Assembly (NCBI RefSeq): GCF_008326345.1
Contig: NZ_BJEN01000002.1
Span: forward strand, 372,001 to 436,000
DNA from: Cutibacterium modestum
Lineage (GTDB): Bacteria > Actinomycetota > Actinomycetes > Propionibacteriales > Propionibacteriaceae
Length of the DNA stretch: 64,000 nt
Reading direction: 5' to 3'
Position 1 is the first letter of the stretch, and every line of letters starts with the position of its first letter. The translations under genes were made by a program, and so were the position numbers. Positions 47,124 through 54,457 of this stretch are shown here, in pieces. A model generated the notes under the pieces. That model was not told the origin of the DNA and made no database searches. It worked only from the letters and a program-made list of their open reading frames with translations.

Positions 47124-47560
47124 GAGGTACGAGGCGAGATACTCGGTCAGCATGGGCGGACCCTACTTTGACGTCGCCGGCACCGAGACAACGGTCTTGG
47201 ATGTTTGACGTTGTTTTGGGGGTATTGCTCACTATCGTTGCAGCAGGTATCGCTGATGTCGTCGTCGTGTGGTCGAGTGCTCTCGTTTATGACACGCGGC
47301 TGGGGGCGGTGCTTCTGGGGGTCCTGGGTGCGTTGGTGCTTTCGCATGTATGGGCATCGCGCCGGGCGTTGGCGACGGTGTGGTGGTCGTGTGGCTTGGT
47401 CCTGCTGTGTGTGGTGGGGATGGCCGTGTATGCGTGGGTGCGTGTGGACCTGAGTCCGGTGGATCCTGTGGTCGTAGGAGCGCTTGCTCCGATTCTTCCG
47501 GTTGCGGCCTGTGCCGCGTCGGTACGGGGTATTTGTGGCGGTTGTGTGCGCGGCTCGTAG
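47114..47560 (+). CDS. Hypothetical four-helix membrane protein
   Basis: 148 residues. A basic, Pro-containing N-terminus of about 30 residues is followed by four hydrophobic segments (VVLGVLLTIVAAGIADVVVVW, LGAVLLGVLGALVLSHVW, TVWWSCGLVLLCVVGMAVY and a C-terminal one). Family not recognised. ATG 47114 is preferred over GTG 47105. It lies in the pilus island but no link to the pilus is visible. Confidence 0.55.
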   Translation: MAVRGTRRDTRSAWADPTLTSPAPRQRSWMFDVVLGVLLTIVAAGIADVVVVWSSALVYDTRLGAVLLGVLGALVLSHVWASRRALATVWWSCGLVLLCVVGMAVYAWVRVDLSPVDPVVVGALAPILPVAACAASVRGICGGCVRGS

Positions 47561-47678
47561 CCGACCATCGCAGCTTGTGAACCGGGACTGGGCAGCTGTT
47601 TAGTGCGGTGGAGGAGTCTTCTGGTTCCGTCGTGTGATGTATAGCCATCCGGTTGATCCCATGGTTTGGGCCCGGCTT

Positions 47679-47704
47679 AGGTCCCGGTTTGGGGCCACGG
47701 ACTC
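47679..47704. promoter_or_regulatory. Third, degenerate copy of the GGTCC-N14-GGAC motif
   Basis: AGGTCC, 14 bases, GGACTC: same spacing as the repeat upstream of flp, with GGGGCC in the spacer where the other has GGGCC. It lies 65 bp upstream of the ATG of the long pilin-like gene. See the entries at 43330 and 46363. Confidence 0.35.
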
Positions 47705-47769
47705 AGGCGCAGCCATGGGCTTCTTTTTATGCTCTCCCTGTATTGGGTAGGTCTATAGAGGGGAGACCC

Positions 47770-49289
47770 ATGCGGACAAGGGACGATCGGGGCGCCGCTG
47801 CGCTGGAATACATCGCGATGCTCCTTATTGCGGCTATGTTCACCAGTGCCGTGGCGGTCGGCGTCGTGGGTACAGCAGAAAGTGTGCCAGGCCTTGGCGG
47901 TTATCTCTGGGAAGGGTTCGTGTGCCCCGGCGGTGAAGCCACCGGCCCAACAGCTGCCTAAGCGCTGCCTGATTCACTCCGACGAGAACACCACGTCAAT
48001 CTATGCCGAGGGAAAATTCACCTGAGCCAAGGTCGGTGGGGAAGGCGGATACGGCTACCATCTCGTTGAGTACAGCGATGGTAAAGCTGACGTCGAATTG
48101 TTCTATAACGTCGGGGCAAGTGCCGGCGCCGCAGCGCCTGGCTGGAGTAAAGGCCCTGCCAGCCTCGACGCGTCCATCACCGGGTCGGCGAAGTATACGA
48201 AGGGTGAGACTTTCCATTACGACAGTGTCGCCGCTGCTCACGCAGATCGGGACAACTTGAACAAGTACGCTCGGGGACGTGCGCTGGCGGTCATGCATCT
48301 TGGCAGTGCCCCCGATGCCCCCAACTCCCAGCTCTCTTCGACCTCGAAGACAGTGGAGGTCGATGTCAAAGGTAAGGCGGACCTCAAAGTTAAGGCTAAA
48401 GTCGGTGGTCACGGTTCAGTCGATGCTGGTGCTAGCGGCGGTGTTGACGGCAATGTTCAGTACACAACCAAGTCCGATTCGAAGACTGGTGCGATAACGC
48501 ACACGGTTGAAGTTTCGGGATCGGCTAAGGGTGATGCCCATGCGAACGCGGGCGCGACGATGGGTAACCACGGCGTCAAAACACCAACTGTTGGCGGTTA
48601 TGCCGGGATTGATGACGATACCTCGGTGTCGGTAACCAAAGACAAATCTGGCAAGATTACAGAGCTCGTCATCACCAAGAGCGGTGCCAAAGGTGCCGAT
48701 TCTGGCGTGGATGGTGACTTCAAATTTGAGCCGGGTAAGCCGAAGTCTCTTCTTGGTCCGGGTGGGGGGAAGCCTGTTCCTGGCCTGGGTAGGTGGAAGC
48801 CTGAGCCCAATAAGTCTCGCGATGCCGGTAACCAACGAGGGCCGCCACCGCAAGCAGGGCAAGGGGAGTACTTTGCCTAAGAAGCCGGGTCGTGAGGAGG
48901 AGTCCGACGGTGACCACAAGAGTCGTGAGACGACCACCATCCGGGTAGCCGTCAACGACCAGAACCGGAGTCAGGTCCGAAAGTGGCTCGGGGATGACGA
49001 TGTTAAGCTCTCCAATGGGGTGCCACTGCTGGTCAAGGCGCGGTTTATGAACCCGCTGGACGCTAACACCACTAACGACTTCGCTAAGTTCCTCTACCAG
49101 TCTGACGACACCCAGATCGACAAGCAGAAGAGCAGTGAGACTTCCGATTTGGAGGACGATTCCTATGACATTTGGGTCGCGAAGGCCGGAGAAAAAGATG
49201 CTAAAGAATCCAGTTCGTCCACTGGTCAGACGAGTTATCTTTTGGAGAACGGCAAACGCGTCCCCAAGATCAATGAGGGGTGCAAATAA
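47770..49289 (+). pseudogene. Long protein with Flp-type prepilin N-terminus, broken by three lesions
   Basis: It begins like Flp: RG|AAALEYIAML (cleavage after Gly8, Glu at +5, Tyr at +6) plus a membrane helix, then stops at 47961. A shift to the next frame near 47945 continues with LPKRCLIHSDENTTSIYAEGKFT, meets TGA at 48023 (TGG expected, FTWAKVGGEGG), then runs through a repetitive Gly/Lys/Val-rich beta domain (VDVKGKADLKVKAKVGGHG, TTKSDSKTGAITHTVEVSG) to 48880. A second shift near 48874 leads into LPKKPGREEESDGD and a charged C-terminal domain ending at 49289. Repaired length would be about 506 residues, far longer than a pilin. Confidence 0.65.
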
Positions 49290-49294
49290 GTGAT

Positions 49295-49328
49295 TGCCTC
49301 GCAGACCTCGATGAGCGCCTGCGAGGCA
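49295..49328. terminator. Hairpin between the pilus island and folP
   Basis: Perfect 10-bp arms TGCCTCGCAG (49295-49304) and CTGCGAGGCA (49319-49328), 14-nt loop, starting 5 bases after the last island stop and ending 17 bases before folP. No T-run follows. It may close the island transcript or sit in the folP leader. Confidence 0.5.
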
Positions 49329-49345
49329 GTCCTAGACTCCACTGC

Positions 49346-50239
49346 ATGATCAACGTCGGCCCGGCTAACACCAACCCGCATCCCGCCCGTACCCTCGTCA
49401 TGGGTGTCGTCAACGTTACCCCTAACTCCTTTTCTGACGGGGGAATGTGGGCCGACCCTGAGGCGGCCATCCGTCACGCCCGCGACCTGGTCATCGACGG
49501 AGCCGACATCATCGATGTCGGTGGCGAATCTACCCGTCCAGGTGCTAAGCGCACCCCCGAGGACGAGGAGTTGCGTCGCGTCCTGCCCGTCGTCAATGCT
49601 CTGGTGGCCGATGGGGTCACCGTCTCCGTCGACACTATGCGCGTCTCAGTGGCCAAAGCCGTGATCGAGGCTGGGGTTACCATCGTCAACGACGTCTCTG
49701 GGGGCAAGGCTGAACCGGCGATCCTCGACGTCGTCGCCGACGCCGGTGTCGATTACGTTCTGATGCACTGGCGGGGTCAGTCCGCCACCATGCAGAATCT
49801 CGTCGGCTACGACGACGTGGTCGCCGACGTCATCTCTGAGACCTCCCAGCAGGTCGATGCAGCCATTGCTGCTGGCATCGACCGTGAGCGTATCATCGTC
49901 GACCCGGGCATCGGTTTCTCCAAGACGGTCGAGCACAACTGGCAGCTCATCGACGCCGTTGATACCTTCCAGGATGCATTCGCCGACCTCCGCGTCCTGT
50001 GGGGAGTTAGTCGCAAGCGCTTCCTTGGCGAGCTGCTTGCGCAGAACGGGGAAGACCGTCCAGCCCTCGAACGTGACGCGAGCACCATGGCCTTGTCGAC
50101 GTATTTCGCTCTTCATCGCGCCTGGTGTGTGCGCACCCACGAGGTTCGTGCCAACCGTGATGCCATGGAGACCATCGCTTGCCTTCTCGCCTGGGAGTCC
50201 GCGCACTTGTCGAAAAGCCCAATTGTGGCGAACAGGTAA
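49346..50239 (+). CDS. folP: Dihydropteroate synthase
   Basis: Joins p-aminobenzoate and dihydropterin-PP; the sulfonamide target. 297 residues, TIM barrel. Signatures are MGVVNVTPNSFSDGGMW and DVGGESTRPGAKRT, then TIVNDVSGG and the barrel end RKRFLGELL. ATG 49346 is used; the frame is open further upstream through the hairpin at 49295, but that has no coding character. Confidence 0.95.
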   Translation: MINVGPANTNPHPARTLVMGVVNVTPNSFSDGGMWADPEAAIRHARDLVIDGADIIDVGGESTRPGAKRTPEDEELRRVLPVVNALVADGVTVSVDTMRVSVAKAVIEAGVTIVNDVSGGKAEPAILDVVADAGVDYVLMHWRGQSATMQNLVGYDDVVADVISETSQQVDAAIAAGIDRERIIVDPGIGFSKTVEHNWQLIDAVDTFQDAFADLRVLWGVSRKRFLGELLAQNGEDRPALERDASTMALSTYFALHRAWCVRTHEVRANRDAMETIACLLAWESAHLSKSPIVANR

Positions 50240-50248
50240 TCTTCCGCC

Positions 50249-50611
50249 ATGACTGACGGACAGATCACCTTGACGGGCATTCGTGCTCACGCGAATCACG
50301 GCGTGCTTGCTAGCGAGCGTGAACTCGGCCAGCTCTTCAGCGTCGACGTGAGTCTCGACGTCGCCATGGACACTGTTTCTGACGACCTCACCCACGCCGT
50401 CAACTATGCGACAGTCGCACAGCGGGTCCTAAATATTCTCACCAGCGAGCCGGTGAACCTCGTTGAAACTCTGGTTGGCAGGATCGCGGATACCGTTCTC
50501 GCTATCAGCCCACGTGTCCGTTCCGTCCAGGTAACCGTCCATAAGCCACATGCCCCCGTGGGCGTTGCCCTCGACGACGTGGCTGTCACGTGCCGAAAGG
50601 ATGCCAAGTGA
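50249..50611 (+). CDS. folB: Dihydroneopterin aldolase
   Basis: Converts dihydroneopterin to 6-hydroxymethyl-dihydropterin. 120 residues, single tunnel-fold subunit. ITLTGIRAHANHGVLASERELGQ near the N-terminus, NYATVAQRV near 51, the catalytic-region VNLVETLVGRIADTVL near 69, and VTVHKPHAPVGVALDDV near 94 are typical. It overlaps the folK start (GTGA). Confidence 0.95.
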   Translation: MTDGQITLTGIRAHANHGVLASERELGQLFSVDVSLDVAMDTVSDDLTHAVNYATVAQRVLNILTSEPVNLVETLVGRIADTVLAISPRVRSVQVTVHKPHAPVGVALDDVAVTCRKDAK

Positions 50612-51165
50612 AAACCGTATTCAGCCTGGGTTCCAATATGGGAGACCCCTTTACCCACCTGCGCGATGCCGTCCGCCTGATCGCCGAAACTCCCGGCATC
50701 CATGACGTCGTTGTCTCGCCCGTCTATGTCACCACTCCCGTCGGGGGAGTGCAGCAGGACGATTTCCTTAACCTCGTCGTTGTCGTGACTAGTGACCTTC
50801 CTCCGTCAGTCTTGTTGGAGCGTGCCCACGTCATCGAGGACGCTCACGGGCGAGAGCGCACCATACCGAATGGTCCCCGCGCCCTCGACGTTGACCTCAT
50901 TTGCGTCGGTGACGAGATCGTCACCACCGACGAATTGACCCTCCCACACCCCCGTGCGCATGAGCGTGCCTTCGTCCTCGTGCCGTGGTCCGATGTCGAC
51001 CCCGAGGCCGAATTGCCCGGGTATGGTCGGATCGCCGAACTGTTAGCATCCTTCGGTGCCGACGAGTTGGCAGAAGCTATTAAGCCTTATCCACGTCGGA
51101 TTGACGTGGCTGGGGTCACGGTTGCGAGAAGATGGGATGAGAGGTACGACGAGGAGGATGTATGA
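50608..51165 (+). CDS. folK: 6-hydroxymethyl-dihydropterin pyrophosphokinase
   Basis: Activates the pterin with ATP for FolP. 185 residues from GTG 50608. SLGSNMGDPFTHLRDAV at the start, YVTTPVGGVQQDDFLNLVVVV near 40, the RTIPNGPRALDVDLICVGDE signature near 88 and LPHPRAHERAFVLVPW near 113 are the HPPK motifs. Its stop overlaps the DUF3180 ATG. Confidence 0.95.
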   Translation: MKTVFSLGSNMGDPFTHLRDAVRLIAETPGIHDVVVSPVYVTTPVGGVQQDDFLNLVVVVTSDLPPSVLLERAHVIEDAHGRERTIPNGPRALDVDLICVGDEIVTTDELTLPHPRAHERAFVLVPWSDVDPEAELPGYGRIAELLASFGADELAEAIKPYPRRIDVAGVTVARRWDERYDEEDV

Positions 51166-51695
51166 CACGGAGCTTGCCACCTGACTGGGATGGCGATCGG
51201 CAGCCCGACGACGGCGGTGATCCTCCGGGCAACCTCGCTCCGACCGACTGGAAGGTCATCCTCGTGGCAGCCCTGTGCGGGGCCGCGCTGGGATGGTTCG
51301 CGCTGAGCATCTACAAGATCAATGACACCACTGTGCCGATCTTGCCGTGGTCTTTGCCAGTGGTCATCCTTGTCGTCGCTATCGCAACCTGGGGGTACGC
51401 TCGGGCTTTCCGCGCCAAGGTTGTTGATCCAGAACGTGAGATTGAGGCGAACCAAGGGCTCGTCTCGCTAGCACTGGGTAAGGCGATCGCCCTATCCGGC
51501 GCTGCGCTTGTCGGTGCTTGCATCGTATACGTGCTGACTTTTGTGTGGCACCTCAACATTCCTTACCCGCGCCAACGTGCTATCGTAGGTGGAGTGACGG
51601 CTACCACCTGCGCCGTTATGGCATGGGCCGGGTGGCTTCTGGAGAACGCCTGTAAGGTCCCGAAAGGGCCTGATGATCCCGATAAACGCCCTTAG
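51162..51695 (+). CDS. DUF3180-family membrane protein
   Basis: 177 residues, four membrane helices (about 30-50, 61-80, 108-130 and 140-160). DUF3180 proteins follow folK in many actinobacteria; their role is unknown. The conserved loop RAKVVDPEREIEANQGLVSLALGKA lies between helices 2 and 3. The ATGA overlap with folK indicates coupled translation. Confidence 0.85.
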   Translation: MTRSLPPDWDGDRQPDDGGDPPGNLAPTDWKVILVAALCGAALGWFALSIYKINDTTVPILPWSLPVVILVVAIATWGYARAFRAKVVDPEREIEANQGLVSLALGKAIALSGAALVGACIVYVLTFVWHLNIPYPRQRAIVGGVTATTCAVMAWAGWLLENACKVPKGPDDPDKRP

Positions 51696-51783
51696 GTGTG
51701 GCGGCGGACAAGAACGCGACTCGCCGGTAGTCAGTGCTTGACCGGAGGCCAAACGGACTGTACTTGTGGTCTCTTTGCGGGAT

Positions 51784-52461
51784 ATGATGATGCGCGTGAG
51801 CGGCGAGCATGATCTTAAACGGGTTGAAAAGGACACTGGCGAGCGCAGAGGTGTGCTCGCTATTCTCATTGTGGCAACGGTTGTTGCCGTTGTGTGTGGG
51901 GTAATCCCCTCCATTTGGGCGGTCCGAGCCGGTGTGCTCGTTGCCCTCGTTGGGGCATGGGTTTCTGTCTTCATGGCGTGGCGCCAGGTTGATGCCATTC
52001 GCCAGATGCACTTTGACACTCTTAAGGAGCTTCGTCACGCCGCGTCGGAGCAGGAGAAGCGTCATCACGCCGAGTCTATGGAGATGATCGACACTTTCTC
52101 GCGTCGGGTTGGCTCCATCTCGAAGACCCTTGCTGATACCCGTGCCAAGCTCGATCGCGCAGAGAATGAGTTGTCGACCCTCCGTGGCGACAAGGCCGCT
52201 TTGCAATACAAGGTCACCGCTGGTAACAAGAAGGTCGCTTCCCTTGAGATGCGTATTGCCGAGTTGGAGACCGAACTCGACGCTCTGCTGGCTGACGGCC
52301 GGTCCGGACGTTTGGCCACCCTTCGCACTGTCACCGATGCTGGTGTCCCTACCGCCGAGGAGATCTGGGAACGCGGCAACGATGCGACTATCGCTGATCT
52401 GTCCCGGGTCGCCTTCCCACGCTTGTCCGACGAGCCTTCCGAGGCTCGTCGCCAGGCCTGA
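51784..52461 (+). CDS. Membrane protein with long cytoplasmic coiled coil
   Basis: 225 residues. Two hydrophobic helices (about 24-45 and 47-64), then a long charged heptad-like region (about 75-170: LKELRHAASEQEKRHHAES, LADTRAKLDRAENELSTLRG, EMRIAELETELDALL). The end is a small acidic tail. The first of three tandem ATGs (51784, 51787, 51790) is used. It could be a scaffold or septal protein; family unknown. A strong terminator-like hairpin follows. Confidence 0.65.
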   Translation: MMMRVSGEHDLKRVEKDTGERRGVLAILIVATVVAVVCGVIPSIWAVRAGVLVALVGAWVSVFMAWRQVDAIRQMHFDTLKELRHAASEQEKRHHAESMEMIDTFSRRVGSISKTLADTRAKLDRAENELSTLRGDKAALQYKVTAGNKKVASLEMRIAELETELDALLADGRSGRLATLRTVTDAGVPTAEEIWERGNDATIADLSRVAFPRLSDEPSEARRQA

Positions 52462-52488
52462 CACTTGGCCGACATTTTTGCCCGCCCA

Positions 52489-52528
52489 ACGTTGTGGGGC
52501 CCAGCTATCCGGCTGGGCCCCACAACGT
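52489..52528. terminator. Strong hairpin between convergent genes
   Basis: Perfect 17-bp stem (ACGTTGTGGGGCCCAGC with its complement) and 6-nt loop, followed by CTCTTCAT. It lies between the coiled-coil gene and the minus-strand NuoD-like gene and may serve both strands. Confidence 0.75.
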
Positions 52529-52559
52529 CTCTTCATCCGCTGAAGCTCCCGGCGCGAGC

Positions 52560-53690
52560 TCACTTATCAAGGTCTCCTAGCGTCCATCCCACGGAAGCAA
52601 TGGTGGCCTCGACGCCGTCAATTGGAGTGCCGGGAAGCACAGTCTCCAAGGCTTGAACGTTGGCGAAGGTGGGGGTGCGCAGAGCCATCCGCCATGGTGT
52701 TGTACCACCGCGGGACTCAAGGAAGTGCCCGGAGCGTCCCCAGGGAGCCTCCATAGCGGTCCAAGTACGCCCTCGAGGAACTTTGAGGGCGGTCGGCAGA
52801 CGAGTCTCTAGCGGCCCGTCTAAGCTCGGCAGTCGTTCGAGGATTTGACGGCACAGGCTCGACGAGACCGTCACGTCGTTACACAAGGTCGATAGCCGGG
52901 CGTGGGCGTCGCCCCGGGGGTCTGTATTGACGTCAGGCCATGTCAGCTCGTTGTACACCGTGGTACGCCTTCGGGCGTCTAGGTCGACTCCACTAGCCCG
53001 GGAGACGGGTCCCGACAGGCCATAGCTGTCAATCATGTTTGCGGGGATGACGGCCACTCCGCGTACGCCAGTGGCGGAGTCGAGAGCGGCACGGACCCGA
53101 GTCACAAGCGCCTCAGCTTCGTCGAGCCACACACGCAACGCGGGCTGCCATTCACTTTCTGGGTGGATTCGAAGTCCCCCGATTCGGGTGATCATAGGAT
53201 GGATCCGATTTCCAGAGCACCTCTGCCAGACTCTTCGGGCATTTTCAATCGCTGTAGCTATCGCATTTTCAAGGTCGGCATCGTCACGGTGATGGCCTAC
53301 CCATGACAAAAACGTGAGGTGTGAGGTGATTCTGCTGAACTCAGTAAGCAGAGTCCGTATCCACGTCACGCGAGTTGGGATGGTAATGCCCATCGCTTCC
53401 TCAATGGTATGGGCTGCGCCGGTCTCACCGATGAATGGGGCCGTCCAGTCATGACGCGATGCAAGCATGGGAATCTGCCGGTAATCGCGAACTTCGAAGA
53501 GTTTTTCATCACCGCGGTGGAGGTTGCCGACATTTACCTGTGAAGAGGTGATGAGATCGTCATCGACAGTTGTGGCGATAGTGACGAGCCCCGGCCTGCT
53601 GGGGTGAAGGCGTCCTAGATCAAGCCGAGTCACCTCGTATTTCTTGATAAGTTCGTCATCTGGGGATTGACTGGGATGCGTTAACGGCAT
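52560..53690 (-). CDS. Orphan NuoD-like protein (complex I 49-kDa subunit paralogue)
   Basis: 376 residues, clearly related to NuoD/Nqo4: VGNLHRGDEKLFEVRDYRQI, IPTRVTWIRTLLTEFSRITSHL, then IRIGG-like ITRIGGLRIHPE, GLSGPVSRASGVDLDARR and the C-terminal SRGGTTPWRMALRTPTFANV. Key differences are HPSRPG where complex I has HPSTHG, and HDW where it has MDY: the two residues that line the quinone head site (His38 and Tyr87 in Thermus Nqo4) are replaced by Pro and Trp. No other nuo gene is nearby. It therefore probably does not reduce quinone; function unknown. The upstream open frame extends to 53894, but ATG 53690 fits the family start. Confidence 0.8.
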   Translation of the reverse strand: MPLTHPSQSPDDELIKKYEVTRLDLGRLHPSRPGLVTIATTVDDDLITSSQVNVGNLHRGDEKLFEVRDYRQIPMLASRHDWTAPFIGETGAAHTIEEAMGITIPTRVTWIRTLLTEFSRITSHLTFLSWVGHHRDDADLENAIATAIENARRVWQRCSGNRIHPMITRIGGLRIHPESEWQPALRVWLDEAEALVTRVRAALDSATGVRGVAVIPANMIDSYGLSGPVSRASGVDLDARRRTTVYNELTWPDVNTDPRGDAHARLSTLCNDVTVSSSLCRQILERLPSLDGPLETRLPTALKVPRGRTWTAMEAPWGRSGHFLESRGGTTPWRMALRTPTFANVQALETVLPGTPIDGVEATIASVGWTLGDLDK

Positions 53691-53806
53691 CGATCCAACG
53701 ACGAACAAGATCTTTCGCGTGGAACTGAACACACCTTGAGGATGCCGCATTGCGTGCTCAGATGCATCTTCACGACAACGATTTTCGATAAATAACTGGA
53801 CCTGCC

Positions 53807-53836
53807 TTGTGATTTTTGCTGTTATGAACATAAACT
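53807..53836 (+). promoter_or_regulatory. Candidate sigma-70-type promoter of lsr2
   Basis: TTGTGA, 18-bp spacer, TAAACT in an AT-rich stretch about 50 bp before the lsr2 ATG. Consensus match is moderate. The same AT-rich region may also drive the divergent NuoD-like gene and attract Lsr2 itself. Confidence 0.35.
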
Positions 53837-53887
53837 GTCTTCCGTAAGCCGAAGTTGTATCTACGACACAAGCCTGAAAGGAATGCC

Positions 53888-54205
53888 ATGGCACAGCGTG
53901 TGCGTGTTGATCTTGTCGATGATGTGGACGGAAGCCCAGCCGAGGAATCCGTCAATTTTGCTCTCGACGGTGTCAACTATGTGATTGACCTGTCCTCCGA
54001 GAACGCTTCCAAACTGCGCGATGACCTGTCTTTGTGGGTTGATCATGCTCGTCGCACTGGTGGTCGCCGTACTCGTGGTCGTCGCCCCACCGGGGGGCCG
54101 ACCGCTAATGAGGTTCGCCAGTGGGCCAAGAGTCAGGGCTACGAGGTCTCGGAGCGCGGCCGCGTTTCGAATGAGATCCGTGAGGCCTACGAACGCACTC
54201 ACTGA
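53888..54205 (+). CDS. lsr2: Lsr2-family nucleoid-associated protein
   Basis: 105 residues. The N-terminal dimerisation part (QRVRVDLVDDVDGSPAEESV, FALDGVNYVIDLS) and a basic linker (GGRRTRGRRPTGG) precede a C-terminal DNA-binding fold with the AT-hook-like RGRVS in SERGRVSNEIREAY. Lsr2 silences AT-rich, horizontally acquired DNA in actinobacteria. ATG 53888. A hairpin follows 38 bp after the stop. Confidence 0.94.
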   Translation: MAQRVRVDLVDDVDGSPAEESVNFALDGVNYVIDLSSENASKLRDDLSLWVDHARRTGGRRTRGRRPTGGPTANEVRQWAKSQGYEVSERGRVSNEIREAYERTH

Positions 54206-54243
54206 TTCCAGATTATATGACCGCCTGGCGAGGCGTGTCGGTG

Positions 54244-54275
54244 GCGACGTCGGAGCAGGAAAGCTCCGGCGTCGC
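54244..54275 (+). terminator. Hairpin after lsr2
   Basis: Arms GCGACGTCGGAGC (54244-54256) and GCTCCGGCGTCGC (54263-54275) pair over 13 positions with one mismatch and a 6-nt loop. It lies between lsr2 and clpC, in a 250-bp spacer that otherwise holds the clpC upstream region. Confidence 0.55.
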
Positions 54276-54457
54276 GCTGTTCCACCTAGGTTGTGCCAGC
54301 GGCGTAAACGGGTATCGCAGATGTGTCGGTAGCGGTTACTAGACTGAGCACACAGATCGATAGTCCAGTGCTGTCGGTTGGTTGCATGAAGGTTTCACGC
54401 GACCGCGGGTAGACCGGTCGTCCGGTGAGTGATCTACCCCACATACAAGGAGAGTTC

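Noticed and set aside
33429-49289. Prophage or integrative element
   Set aside because: No integrase, terminase, capsid or attachment repeats; contents are a Tad pilus locus.
51616-52563. 315-codon minus-strand frame
   Set aside because: Opposite the coiled-coil gene and crosses the strong hairpin at 52489; no family resemblance.
54206-54457. ClgR or CtsR binding site before clpC
   Set aside because: CGCGACCGCG is present but the spacing does not match the ClgR consensus as I know it, and no CtsR repeat is seen.
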